Origin: Phycisphaerae bacterium
Lineage (GTDB): Bacteria; Planctomycetota; Phycisphaerae; Phycisphaerales; Phycisphaeraceae
Length of the DNA stretch: 64,000 nt
Direction of reading: 5' to 3'
NCBI GenBank assembly: GCA_030432595.1
Contig: JAUIGU010000018.1
Coordinates: 22,226 to 86,225 of the forward strand
Below the pieces are notes generated by a model that made no database searches, was not told the origin of the DNA, and was given only the letters and a program-made list of their open reading frames with translations. Of the stretch, positions 25,584-33,979 are shown piece after piece. Each line of letters starts with the position of its first letter. Positions within the stretch are counted from its first letter, which is position 1. Made by a program: the position numbers and the translations under genes.

Positions 25584-26537
25584 TCAGGTCGGTGCTTTCG
25601 GGTGGTTGTGGCATCCTCGGGCAAACGCCGCCAACTCGCCCATGGTCTTCAGGGCGGACACGCACCCGTCGCGCGGGCTCCACGACTCGGGCACGGTCTG
25701 CCCGCCGATCACGAGTTTGGCACCAAGTCGTTCCACCCGACCTGCCAGCGCGTGAACGTTGTGGGCGAAGTCTTCGTCGGGGTCTCGCCGGCTGACGGAC
25801 AGCCAGACCAGTCGGGCTTCGCGTTCTTCCGCGGCGAGCGCGAGCGTGTCGCAAGGCGTGTCCGGCCCCAGGTCCGTCGCGCGCCAGCCCAGCTCCGTCA
25901 GGGTCGTCCGTGCCATCAGCGAGGGAAGGATGAACGGGTCGCCCGGCACGGCGCTGCCCACGGCGCACGGCGCATCGGGGTCGGGGGTGGGCAGCAGCCG
26001 GCGGAGCTGATGAATCGCCGCGACACAGATCGCCGTGGCGCGGTGCTCGATCAGGACGGCCCGCGGGTTGTCGGGCCAAAGGTCACCGATCCGCCACATC
26101 GCCGGCGCGATCAGCCCGTCAAACAATTCGGCCGTCGATCGACCCTGGAGGTAGAGGCGAACGAGCCGCTGCGTGAAGACGTCTTCCTGCCCCTCCATCA
26201 ATAGACCGGTCAGGGCGTCCAGCGCCAGCGCCGCGTCCCCGGTCGGCGGCGCTTCGGCCTCGGTCAGCCCCAGCACGCCGAGGTCACGGATCGTCAGATC
26301 TGACGAACGGACGAACCGGATCGCTTCGGCCAAAGGAATCCGCCGATGCCCGCCCACCGTGCGGTCGGCCCGGATCACCCCGCGATCGACCCACCGCTGA
26401 ACCGTCGAACGGCCCACACCGACCGCCTCGGCCAACTCTTTGGGCGAGATGTCGGTCAGATTTGGAGTTTTTTCGGTACTTTTGAGGATTATTTGAGCCT
26501 CGACGGATTGACGGTTTCTTTCAAATGATATCCCCAA
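25584..26537 (-). CDS. CarH/LitR-like MerR-type regulator with a B12-binding-fold domain
   Basis: 317 residues. Residues ~29-78 are a MerR/excisionase-type helix-turn-helix with wing (SPKELAEAVGVGRSTVQRWV then VGGHRRI). Residues ~105-180 form the helical cap of a cobalamin-binding module and contain the CarH/LitR photoreceptor signature W-x9-E-H: W154, E164, H165. Residues ~190-300 form the Rossmann-like B12 fold (LGPDTPCDTL, KLVIGGQTVP). In known CarH proteins a His in an E-x-H-x-x-G motif ligates cobalt from below; the matching place here reads GDPFILP, with Phe202 and no His. The first ~27 codons are AT-rich, and a later start is possible. It diverges from a sigma factor and adjoins carotenoid genes, so light/B12 control of those genes is inferred. 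Confidence 0.8.
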   Translation of the reverse strand: MGISFERNRQSVEAQIILKSTEKTPNLTDISPKELAEAVGVGRSTVQRWVDRGVIRADRTVGGHRRIPLAEAIRFVRSSDLTIRDLGVLGLTEAEAPPTGDAALALDALTGLLMEGQEDVFTQRLVRLYLQGRSTAELFDGLIAPAMWRIGDLWPDNPRAVLIEHRATAICVAAIHQLRRLLPTPDPDAPCAVGSAVPGDPFILPSLMARTTLTELGWRATDLGPDTPCDTLALAAEEREARLVWLSVSRRDPDEDFAHNVHALAGRVERLGAKLVIGGQTVPESWSPRDGCVSALKTMGELAAFARGCHNHPKAPT

Positions 26538-26590
26538 TCGCTTGATTTCACCAGTTTTTGTGAACTCCGCCTGTTTTGGCGATCAACCAA

Positions 26591-26619
26591 TTGACACATT
26601 TGATACTTTTGGGTATTTT
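26591..26619 (+). promoter_or_regulatory. Candidate sigma-70 promoter of the sigma-factor gene
   Basis: A perfect TTGACA (26591-26596) is followed after 17 bases by TATTTT (26614-26619), 42 bases before the ATG at 26661. An 8-base word TACTTTTG inside the spacer (26604-26611) recurs at 26477-26484 in the first codons of the divergent CarH/LitR-like gene. These could be regulator half-sites, but they are short and unproven. Confidence 0.6.
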
Positions 26620-26660
26620 GCGTTCGCGTAGTTCGATCAGGTCAATCAGGAGCTAAACCC

Positions 26661-27644
26661 ATGGTGAGCAACGCCCTTTCTAAGCCTGCGTCTGAGACGG
26701 TTCGATTTCGTTTTGCGCCCGGGTTGACTCCGTCTGAGCGGAAAACGCTGGCGGGTCTGGTGGGTGAGCCGTACGAGTTCATGCCGGACGAGCTTTTCGA
26801 GCGGGCCGATGCAGAACCGCGGGTGTTTGAGGCGGATGTGGTCATCGAGCGGCCATCGACGCAGTGGTACGCGAAACTGGATCGCAAGCCAGGCGCGCAG
26901 GAGCCACGTCACGGCGATGAGTTGCCGCTGCTGAGCAAAGAACAGGAGCACGCCGCGTTTCTGCGGTTCAATTACTGCCGGTTCCGCGCGGAGGCGGCCC
27001 GTCGTTCGCTGTCGCTGCCGCACGTCGCAGCGGGGAAGGGCCGCGAGTTGCTGCGTTGGCACCGTCGGGCGCAGCACTGGCGGGAGTTGATCGCCGAGTA
27101 CAACCTCGCGCTGGTGCTGGCGATGTCGCGTCGCCTGCCCAGCGATCGGGTCGATCATTCGGAGATGATCGCCGAGGGCAACATGGCCCTGCTGCGGGCG
27201 ATCGACAAGTTCCGTTGCGACCGCGGGTTCAAGTTTTCAACGTACGCCTGCCGGGCGATCCTCAAGGCGTTCAGCCGGGCGGGCGTGAAGGAGGCGAAGT
27301 ACCGGTCCCGCAACCCGGCGCACTTCGACCCGGGCTTCGAGCGCACGAACTGGGCGGAGCTGGAACACGAGCGTCGCGAGCGCGAGTGTGCCGAGGAATT
27401 GAGGCGGATCATCCGTGAGAACACGGCCGAGTTAACGTCCACCGAGTTACGGGTCGTCCGTTCGCGTTTCAACCTTGACGGCAACGACGAAGCCCGCCGT
27501 CCGAGTCTCGTCCAGGTCGGCCGACAGGTCGGCCTGGCCAAGGAGCGTGTCCGTCAGATCCAGATCTCGGCGATGGCCAAACTCAAAAAGACGCTCGAAC
27601 GGGAGTTCCTCGACGGGACGGCGACGCCCATCGGCTCTAGTTGA
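26661..27644 (+). CDS. Sigma-70 family RNA polymerase sigma factor (non-ECF)
   Basis: 327 residues; AGGAG lies eight bases before the ATG. Residues ~88-110 resemble region 1.2 (LPLLSKEQEHAAFLRFNYCR). Residues ~144-207 are region 2, with the core-binding and -10 elements (YNLALVLAMSRRL, HSEMIAEGNMALLRAIDKF, GFKFSTYACRAILKAFSR). Residues ~255-318 are region 4 with the -35-reading helix (LVQVGRQVGLAKERVRQIQ). The ~85-residue N terminus matches nothing obvious. Unlike the small ECF factors (CarQ, LitS) that accompany light regulators elsewhere, this is a larger group 2/3-like factor. It probably drives the neighbouring carotenoid operons; inference. Its 3' end overlaps the squalene-synthase-like gene by eight bases, tail to tail. 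Confidence 0.88.
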   Translation: MVSNALSKPASETVRFRFAPGLTPSERKTLAGLVGEPYEFMPDELFERADAEPRVFEADVVIERPSTQWYAKLDRKPGAQEPRHGDELPLLSKEQEHAAFLRFNYCRFRAEAARRSLSLPHVAAGKGRELLRWHRRAQHWRELIAEYNLALVLAMSRRLPSDRVDHSEMIAEGNMALLRAIDKFRCDRGFKFSTYACRAILKAFSRAGVKEAKYRSRNPAHFDPGFERTNWAELEHERRERECAEELRRIIRENTAELTSTELRVVRSRFNLDGNDEARRPSLVQVGRQVGLAKERVRQIQISAMAKLKKTLEREFLDGTATPIGSS

Positions 27645-28539
27645 CGGGGCTGATTGTGGCGCTTTTGATGCCACCGGCCAATTTCGGCGCTCGCGCTTCT
27701 GTGATGACGGCGTGAACCACATCCCGCGAGAGTTTCACGCCGGGACCTTGTCGCCGAATCAGAGGCAATGTTGCCTCCGCCAACGCGAGGTTGACGCGGT
27801 TGAATCGAATGATCCCTTCCGATGCCCCGGCCTCTTCCAGTCGACCGATGTAGGCTCGCGCGACCTGGACGCTCGCTGCGGCACGATCAAACAACGCTTC
27901 GTAGACCGTGCCACATGCAATCAGGTCTCGGCCGCAGTCGATGTCGGCGCGGTGATCGCGGAGCAGGTTCACGAGTTGAAGTGCCTCGCCGAACCGGGCG
28001 GCGTTTTGCATCAACGCGTCCGAGGCTTTCGCGAGTTGCGGGTCGTGCAGCACGAACAGCTCGGTGCAGAGCTCGCCCACAATGCCCGCGACGTGGTAGC
28101 AGTAGCGGCAGACCGCTTCGACGGTTTCGAGCGGCGGCGCGGCTTCGAGGCGCTCGATCATGCCCACGCCCGTGCGGACGAAGTGGCGGCAGATCGCGTC
28201 GCGCGGGCCGGCCGGCAGGGCGTCGAGTTGTGCGGCGACCCAGCCCGATTCCGTGAGCAGTTCCGCGTACCCGGGATCGTCCGGCGGGGCGGTCTCGGAC
28301 CATTCGTGCAGGAAGTGGGGAAGGTCGGAGAACCAACGGTGGCCGTCTTCGTTGATGATGGACCGGATGCAATGCACACGCTGGGAGTTGCTGGCGCGGC
28401 CTTCATCCTCGACCGTGTCCAGCAGTCGAAACAGCAGGTAGCTGATCCCGACCTCGTATCGCAGCGGTTCGGGCAGTTCCGGGATCGACAGCGCAAACGT
28501 GCGGCTGGTCCGTTGAAGCAGGTGGTCGAGCTTATCCAA
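27637..28539 (-). CDS. Squalene/phytoene synthase-family protein, squalene-synthase-like
   Basis: 300 residues from TTG 28539, which has GAGGG six bases upstream and overlaps the desaturase stop; TTG 28572 is an alternative. The two Asp-rich motifs of head-to-head prenyl synthases are present: LLDTVEDE (~30-40) and LVNLLRDHRADID (~200-212), with SRTFALSI at the N terminus and YCYHVAGIVGELCTELF in the active-site cavity. DTVED and YC-HVAGxVG are closer to the single-enzyme squalene synthases than to CrtB phytoene synthases, which usually show D-E-x-x-D. The product is therefore probably a C30 hydrocarbon made from two farnesyl diphosphates; phytoene cannot be excluded. Confidence 0.82.
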   Translation of the reverse strand: MDKLDHLLQRTSRTFALSIPELPEPLRYEVGISYLLFRLLDTVEDEGRASNSQRVHCIRSIINEDGHRWFSDLPHFLHEWSETAPPDDPGYAELLTESGWVAAQLDALPAGPRDAICRHFVRTGVGMIERLEAAPPLETVEAVCRYCYHVAGIVGELCTELFVLHDPQLAKASDALMQNAARFGEALQLVNLLRDHRADIDCGRDLIACGTVYEALFDRAAASVQVARAYIGRLEEAGASEGIIRFNRVNLALAEATLPLIRRQGPGVKLSRDVVHAVITEARAPKLAGGIKSATISPVN

Positions 28540-30109
28540 CGGGCACCCTCGCAGTGGCGTCGGGACGCTCAAAGTTTTGTGACGCCTGGATGCGTCGGAG
28601 GATCAGGTCTGTGGTGATCTGTGCGGAGAGGAAGATGACGGGCAGGCCCGAGCCAGGGTGCGTGCCGCCGCCGACCAGCCACGCCCCGCGGGCGTAGGGC
28701 ACCTCGTGATGCGGCCGTCGGTGCAGCATCTGGTCGAGGCTGTGCGCGAGGTTGAACGTGGCGCCGTGGTTGATGTTCAGACCTGCCCAGTCGTCGGGCG
28801 TAAATACGACCTCTTCGCGGATGCGCCCGGCCAAGTCGATCTTCAGCACATCGCGCATATGGCTTAGCAGCCGGGCACGGAGCATCGGAGTTTCGGCGTG
28901 CCAGTCGATCCCGCTGGTGGTGTTGGGGGTGGGCAGCAGGACGTAGAGCGCGCTGTGCCCGTCTGGCGCGAGGCCGGGGTCGGTCACGGAGGGGTTGCAG
29001 ACGTAGAAGCTGGGGTCGTCGGTGAGCGTGCCGGAATGCCCGTGGTTCCGGCCGATGTCTTCGAGGTTCTGCCGGTAATTCGGCGCGATGCGGATGGTGT
29101 GGTGAGGCAGATCGACCTTGCCTTCGACGCCTAGATAGAGCATGAAGGTGGAGCACGAATACTTGCGGGCGTCGATGCGGGCATCGGAGTCGGCTCCGCG
29201 TCGAGACGCGGGAAAGAACTTCTTGAGCGCCCAGGTCGCGTCGGCATTGATGACGGCGTGGTCACACGGCTCGACGCGTCCGGCCCCGCGACCGGGAAGT
29301 TCCACGCCGGTGACACGGTCCTGCTCAAACGTCAAACGCTCTACAGGCGTTTCGGTTTGGATCTCCCCGCCGAGTTCGAGGAAGACGTCCGCGAGCGCCT
29401 GCATCAGGGCGTGACATCCGCCGCGCGGGTGCCAGACGCCGTACTCGTACTCGATGAACGGGAGGATCGTGAACAGGCTCGGGCAGTCGTACGGGCTCAT
29501 GCCCAGGTACTTGCTCTGGAAGCCGACGGCCAGTTGCACCGCGGGGTGTTGGAAGTAGCGCTGGTTGAGTGCCTGGACGGTGCGGGTCGGCTGGATGTGC
29601 CGGGCCGCTTTGAGCGCGTCGAGGCGCACGAGGTCCCACGGCGAACGGATCGAGCGGCGGAGGATCGGCTCGGAGGCGAGCAGCTTCCGGCGGTTGTCGT
29701 CGATGAAGCGCCCGAACGCCTCGCCGTCCGCCGGGCAGATCGCAGCGATGCGGCGCTGCATCTCGGCCAGGTCCTGGGTCGTGTCGAGGGTGAGGTCTTC
29801 GCCGTCGTCTTGGCCGATCACGAGGCGGTACATCGGGTCCAGCCGGGTGAGTTCGACGAAATCTGCAAGGTTGCGGCCGGCGGCGGCGAAGACTTCCTGC
29901 AGAACGTGCGGCATCAGAAAGAACGTCGGACCCAGGTCGAAGCGAAATCCGCCCGCGCGGACCTGCGAGGTCCTCCCGCCGATGGTTGGCTGAGCTTCGT
30001 AGATCGTCACCGGCAACCCCCGCGCCGCCAGCAACACCCCGGCCGCAAGGCCGCCCGGCCCGGCGCCGATCACCGCGATGCGGGGTCTATCATGGGCGTT
30101 TGCGATCAT
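28532..30109 (-). CDS. CrtI/CrtN-type FAD-dependent carotenoid desaturase (first)
   Basis: 525 residues. The N-terminal FAD-binding fold is clear (VIGAGPGGLAAGVLLAARG, then YEAQPTIGGRTS), the substrate-side signature FRFDLGPTFFLMP follows, and the C-terminal flavin signature reads GAWLVGGGTHPGSGLPVIFL. These enzymes dehydrogenate phytoene or dehydrosqualene at the membrane surface. It is the first gene of the minus-strand carotenoid pair and diverges from the aldehyde dehydrogenase gene across 89 bases. With a squalene-synthase-like partner, a CrtN-type role on C30 substrates is the best guess. Confidence 0.87.
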   Translation of the reverse strand: MIANAHDRPRIAVIGAGPGGLAAGVLLAARGLPVTIYEAQPTIGGRTSQVRAGGFRFDLGPTFFLMPHVLQEVFAAAGRNLADFVELTRLDPMYRLVIGQDDGEDLTLDTTQDLAEMQRRIAAICPADGEAFGRFIDDNRRKLLASEPILRRSIRSPWDLVRLDALKAARHIQPTRTVQALNQRYFQHPAVQLAVGFQSKYLGMSPYDCPSLFTILPFIEYEYGVWHPRGGCHALMQALADVFLELGGEIQTETPVERLTFEQDRVTGVELPGRGAGRVEPCDHAVINADATWALKKFFPASRRGADSDARIDARKYSCSTFMLYLGVEGKVDLPHHTIRIAPNYRQNLEDIGRNHGHSGTLTDDPSFYVCNPSVTDPGLAPDGHSALYVLLPTPNTTSGIDWHAETPMLRARLLSHMRDVLKIDLAGRIREEVVFTPDDWAGLNINHGATFNLAHSLDQMLHRRPHHEVPYARGAWLVGGGTHPGSGLPVIFLSAQITTDLILRRIQASQNFERPDATARVPVG

Positions 30110-30198
30110 GGCGGTCCCAGTTTCGATCCGGCGATGCTAGCGCCCACCCGGGCGAACGGCCGCTGCGTGGCGACGCATTCCGCAGCTGGGTTTTTTGA
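30110..30198. promoter_or_regulatory. Divergent control region of the two carotenoid operons
   Basis: Only 89 bases separate the desaturase start (30109) from the aldehyde dehydrogenase start (30199), so both carotenoid transcription starts or their leaders must lie here. No standard -35/-10 pair was found on either strand, which would fit use of the alternative sigma factor encoded at 26661-27644. Both genes have weak ribosome sites. Confidence 0.4.
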
Positions 30199-31515
30199 AT
30201 GAGGGACTCGATCCGCCGAGACCTGCGTTGGGTGCGTGCGTTCCGCCGCGCGGTGATCGCGGACCTGACGACGCTGTCCGGGCTCGTGACGGAAGAGCTC
30301 GGCAAGCTGGCGTTCGAGGTGCTCACCAGCGAGGTGCTCCCGCTGGTCCAGGCGTGCCGCTGGCACGAACGCCACGCGGCGGGGGTCCTGCGTCCGCGTC
30401 GGTTGCGGGGCGGGTCGGTGTTTCAACTCGGGCAGCGGCATGTCCTTCGGCGCGTCCCGTTGGGCGAGGTGGCGATCGTGGCGACGTGGAACTACCCGCT
30501 GCAATTGCTGGGCGTCCAGTTGGTGCAGGCGGTGGTGACGGGGAACCGTGTGGTGGTCAAACCCAGCGAGCGGGCGCCGCGCTCGCAGACACGCCTGCTG
30601 GAGCTGGCTCGCGAAGCGGGGTTGGACGAAAGGCGCTTGCGTTGGACGGCCGGCGAACGCGAGGCGGGAGAAAGGCTCTTGGCAGAAGAGCGTTTTGATC
30701 ACGTCGTGTTCACCGGCTCGAGCGAAGTCGGCCGACAGATTGCACGCACCCTCGCCGAAACCCTGACGCCCTCGACGCTCGAGCTTTCCGGCCACGACTC
30801 CGCGTTGGTGTTGTCCGACGCCGACCCGGATTTGGCGGCACGGTCGATCTGGTTTGCCGTTCAGCTCAACGGCGGCGCAACGTGCATGGCCCCACGCCGG
30901 GTGATCGCGGACTCCGCGATACGGCACGCATTCCTGGAAGCCTTTCGACGTTGCGCCCAAGCCAAGGTTGACGTTACGGGGTACCGCGAAGCAGAACACG
31001 CCCGCGCGTTCGCCCTGGCCAAAGACGCGGTCGAGCGCGGCGGCACATGGTTACTGGCGGACATGGCGAACCCGGGCTGGCCGGGCGTGCGCGTGGTGGT
31101 GGACGCGCCGGAAGAATCGCAACTGTCGCAAGGATCGCACTTCGGTCCGGCGTTGGCGTTCATGTCGGCGAAACATGCCGAGGACGTGCTGAGTCTGTAC
31201 CGCCGGTTCGATCAACGCCTGGCGACCGCGGTGTTCACTTCGTCACCCGCGCGTTCCCGGGAATGGTCCGACGATCTGGATTGCAGTGCGGTGACGTTCA
31301 ACGATTGTGTGCTGCCGACCGCACACCCCGCGGCACACCTGGGCGGTCGTGGCCCGAGCGGCTGGGGGGTCAGCCAGGGTCGGCTGGGCCTCGAAGCGAT
31401 GACGCGGCCCGTGGTCGTGAGCCGGACCTCGCGTTGGCTCCGGCCACCGACCGATCCGCCCGGCGACGTGGTGCAACGCCGTTTTGCGCGGTTTGTCCGT
31501 TGGTGGTACGGGTAG
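30199..31515 (+). CDS. Aldehyde dehydrogenase (likely carotenoid aldehyde dehydrogenase)
   Basis: 438 residues, slightly short for the family (about 480). Catalytic features are intact: N98 in the VATWNYPLQ motif, K121 in VVVKPSE, the FTGSSEVGRQIA turn for NAD(P), E195 in TLELSGHDSALVL, and nucleophile C229 in NGGATCMAPRRV. The short N terminus and LSGHDS in place of the usual LGGKSP are unusual. In staphyloxanthin-type pathways an aldehyde dehydrogenase oxidises the terminal aldehyde of the C30 carotenoid to the acid that is later glycosylated; its position between two desaturases points to that job. The start has no clear ribosome site. Confidence 0.82.
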   Translation: MRDSIRRDLRWVRAFRRAVIADLTTLSGLVTEELGKLAFEVLTSEVLPLVQACRWHERHAAGVLRPRRLRGGSVFQLGQRHVLRRVPLGEVAIVATWNYPLQLLGVQLVQAVVTGNRVVVKPSERAPRSQTRLLELAREAGLDERRLRWTAGEREAGERLLAEERFDHVVFTGSSEVGRQIARTLAETLTPSTLELSGHDSALVLSDADPDLAARSIWFAVQLNGGATCMAPRRVIADSAIRHAFLEAFRRCAQAKVDVTGYREAEHARAFALAKDAVERGGTWLLADMANPGWPGVRVVVDAPEESQLSQGSHFGPALAFMSAKHAEDVLSLYRRFDQRLATAVFTSSPARSREWSDDLDCSAVTFNDCVLPTAHPAAHLGGRGPSGWGVSQGRLGLEAMTRPVVVSRTSRWLRPPTDPPGDVVQRRFARFVRWWYG

Positions 31516-31559
31516 GACGGGGTGGCCACGCCCGAGGAACGGGTCCTAAGCTGCTGACG

Positions 31560-33164
31560 ATGGCAAACGGAAGACCGAACGTGGTCGTGGTCGGCGGCGG
31601 CCTGGCGGGGATGGCCGCGGCGATCGAGTTGGCGCACCGGGGCGCGTCGGTCGTGCTCGTCGAGGCCAACGCGCACCTGGGCGGCAAGATGAACGTTTAT
31701 GAGGAGGCCGGCTTCCGCTTCGACATGGGGCCGACCGTGCTGACGCTGCCCGAGGTGCTCAGCGGGATCATCCGTCGGGCCGGCGGGGCGGTGAAAGACT
31801 ACATCGATCTGGTTCGGCTGGACCCGCAGTGGCGCTGTTTCTTCGACGACGGGGAGCAGATCGACATCCGCGACAGCGTTGAGCGGACTGTCGCCGACCT
31901 CAATGCGTGGAAGCCCGGCGCCGGCGACGACTACGGCCAATTCATCGAATACAGCCGACGCATGAACCGGCTCAGCCGACGGGTGTTCTTCTACCGCGAC
32001 CTCGGCGGCGTGCCGGACATCATGAAGGGCACGCCGATGGGCGACCTCGACCTGCTCAAAGACGTGCTGGCGATGCGGATGCACGCGACCGCGGCGCAGA
32101 CGATCCACAAATACATTCATGATCCGCACGTCCGGCACGTCGTTCAGCACTTCGTGCAGTACGTCGGGTCCAGCCCGTTCCTCGCGCCGTCGATCCTGAC
32201 CATGATCGCCTCGGCGCAGACGGACCAGGGCTGCTGGTACGCGATGGGCGGGACGCGCACCGTGGCCGATGCGCTGGAAAGGTTGTTGCTGGAGGCGGGC
32301 GTGGAGGTCCGCCGCCGGACGTGTGTCCAACAGATCATCGAGAAGGGCGGGGGCGCGGCCGGCGTCGTGCTCGAGGGAGGCGAGACCATCGACGCCGACG
32401 CCGTCGTGTCCAACTGCGATGTCCAACGCACGTTCGGTTCGCTGCTGGATTCGTCCTCAGCCCGGGCGAAAGCCTCGTCTTTGCAGAACCAGTACCGTCC
32501 GGCGTCGAGTGGGATCGTGCTCTACTTCGGGTTGTCGCGGCAATACGAAGCGTTGGCCCACCACAACTTCTTCTTCAGCCACGACAGCCGGGTCGAGTTC
32601 GAAGAGATGTACCGGCAGGGCGTGCCGCCCAAGGACCCGACGCTCTACATCGCCGCGCCGTCGCGCACCGATCCGAGCCAGGCGCCGCCCGGCGGCGAAG
32701 CGCTCTACATCCTGGTCCATATGCCCTACCTCCGCGACGGCTCGCTCCAGGCCGACACCGAAAGGTTTGTGCGGCAATACCGCAAGGTCGTCCTGGACAA
32801 ACTCGGCCGCGCGGGGTTCGACGACCTCGAATCGCACATCCAGGTCGAGCGTACGCTCACGCCCAAGGGCATCGAGGCAATGTACAACGCTGAGGGCGGC
32901 GCGATCTACGGCCTCGCCTCGCACGGACGCCTCAAGGGCGGCTTCAAACCCAGGAACACCTCGGCCACCCTCAAGAATCTGTACCTCTGCGGCGGCAGCG
33001 CCAACCCCGGCCCCGGCGTGCCGATGGTGCTGATGAGCGGCGTCACCGCCGCCGACGCCGTCGCGCGCGACTTCGGCCTCGACCGTCCCGACCTCGAAGC
33101 CACCAGCGGCGAACCCGAATCCTTTCGGCGTTCGGCGGAGCTCGCGGAAGCGACGCCGGCATGA
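31560..33164 (+). CDS. CrtI/CrtN/CrtP-type FAD-dependent carotenoid desaturase or oxidase (second)
   Basis: 534 residues from the ATG at 31560; the upstream extension of the frame is a shadow of the previous gene. FAD fold: VVVGGGLAGMAAAIELAHRG and VEANAHLGGKMN; then FRFDMGPTVLTLPEVL; the C-terminal signature is LYLCGGSANPGPGVPMVLMSG. It is clearly a paralogue of the desaturase at 28532 but quite divergent. In C30 pathways a second CrtN-like flavoprotein (CrtP/CrtNb) oxidises the terminal methyl to an aldehyde, so this gene, placed after the aldehyde dehydrogenase, may be either the desaturase or that oxidase. Its stop overlaps the next start as ATGA. Confidence 0.86.
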   Translation: MANGRPNVVVVGGGLAGMAAAIELAHRGASVVLVEANAHLGGKMNVYEEAGFRFDMGPTVLTLPEVLSGIIRRAGGAVKDYIDLVRLDPQWRCFFDDGEQIDIRDSVERTVADLNAWKPGAGDDYGQFIEYSRRMNRLSRRVFFYRDLGGVPDIMKGTPMGDLDLLKDVLAMRMHATAAQTIHKYIHDPHVRHVVQHFVQYVGSSPFLAPSILTMIASAQTDQGCWYAMGGTRTVADALERLLLEAGVEVRRRTCVQQIIEKGGGAAGVVLEGGETIDADAVVSNCDVQRTFGSLLDSSSARAKASSLQNQYRPASSGIVLYFGLSRQYEALAHHNFFFSHDSRVEFEEMYRQGVPPKDPTLYIAAPSRTDPSQAPPGGEALYILVHMPYLRDGSLQADTERFVRQYRKVVLDKLGRAGFDDLESHIQVERTLTPKGIEAMYNAEGGAIYGLASHGRLKGGFKPRNTSATLKNLYLCGGSANPGPGVPMVLMSGVTAADAVARDFGLDRPDLEATSGEPESFRRSAELAEATPA

Positions 33165-33979
33165 GCGACGTACTCGCCCCGGCGTCGCCCAGCCCGCGGT
33201 TCCGCCGCTGGTTCGCCCGGCACACGCGGCGGATGATGGACCGCGCCTTTGCCCACGTCCGGCTGACCCGCGAAGCCGACGTCTTGTTCAAATCACTCGA
33301 TGGGCACGATGGCCCACTGCTGTTCGCGTCCAATCACGCCTCGTGGTGGGACCCGTTGATCGCACTTCGTCTAGCCGAACGCTACTTCCCCCAGCGACCA
33401 CTGACCGGCCCCGTCGAACTGGAGCAGTTCCGCCGCTTCGGGGTTTTGGGGAAAGTCGGGCTTTTTGGCTTGGACCCAGCGCACCCCGCGGCGCAATCGG
33501 CGATGGTCGAACACCTCGCGCGGCAGGTTGCCGAGCAGCCCCGCGCGTTGATCTGCATCACGCCCCACGGCGCCTTTGCAGACGTGCGAGACCCCGTGCG
33601 CGTTCGCCCGGGCGTGGCGGCGGTGGCCGCGGCGTTGCCGATCGTGAAGGTCGCCGTGTTCTGTGCGGAGTACGCGTTCTGGCTGGACCGCCGGCCGGAG
33701 GTGTTCGCGCACGCCGCGGTTTGCGAACCTCCCGAAGACCAAAAGACTACCGCGTGGGTACGGACGATCCGCGACCGGATGCAGGACACGGCCGACGTTC
33801 TGGCGTCTTACGTACGCGCGCGGCAGGCAGCGCCCTTCGTGGAACTGCGGCCTTCCCGTGGCGCGCGTTGCTCCATCAACCCGGCGTACGACCTGTGGCT
33901 GCGGCTGCGCGGCGTGGGCACGACGATTCAACCACGAAGGGCCGAAACACCCCGAGAACCGATGGAACACGCGACATGA
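33161..33979 (+). CDS. PlsC-type acyltransferase, probably for carotenoid acylation
   Basis: 272 residues. The acyltransferase H-x4-D motif is SNHASWWDP (H59, D64), followed by a region where PlsC enzymes bind the acceptor; PHGAFADVRD seems to replace the usual Glu-Gly-Thr-Arg block. The start overlaps the desaturase stop, and the stop overlaps the glycosyltransferase start, both as ATGA, so its translation is coupled to the pathway genes. Staphyloxanthin-type pathways end with esterification of the sugar by a fatty acid, and this is the best candidate for that step; phospholipid synthesis is the alternative. Confidence 0.75.
   Translation: MSDVLAPASPSPRFRRWFARHTRRMMDRAFAHVRLTREADVLFKSLDGHDGPLLFASNHASWWDPLIALRLAERYFPQRPLTGPVELEQFRRFGVLGKVGLFGLDPAHPAAQSAMVEHLARQVAEQPRALICITPHGAFADVRDPVRVRPGVAAVAAALPIVKVAVFCAEYAFWLDRRPEVFAHAAVCEPPEDQKTTAWVRTIRDRMQDTADVLASYVRARQAAPFVELRPSRGARCSINPAYDLWLRLRGVGTTIQPRRAETPREPMEHAT

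Noticed and set aside
31047..31559. Upstream extension of the second desaturase frame
   Set aside because: It overlaps the aldehyde dehydrogenase in another frame and precedes a normal FAD-binding N terminus at ATG 31560.
33343..33975. Upstream extension of the GT2-IDI frame
   Set aside because: It is a shadow of the acyltransferase gene; the ATG at 33976 gives the membrane anchor and overlaps the previous stop in the usual way.
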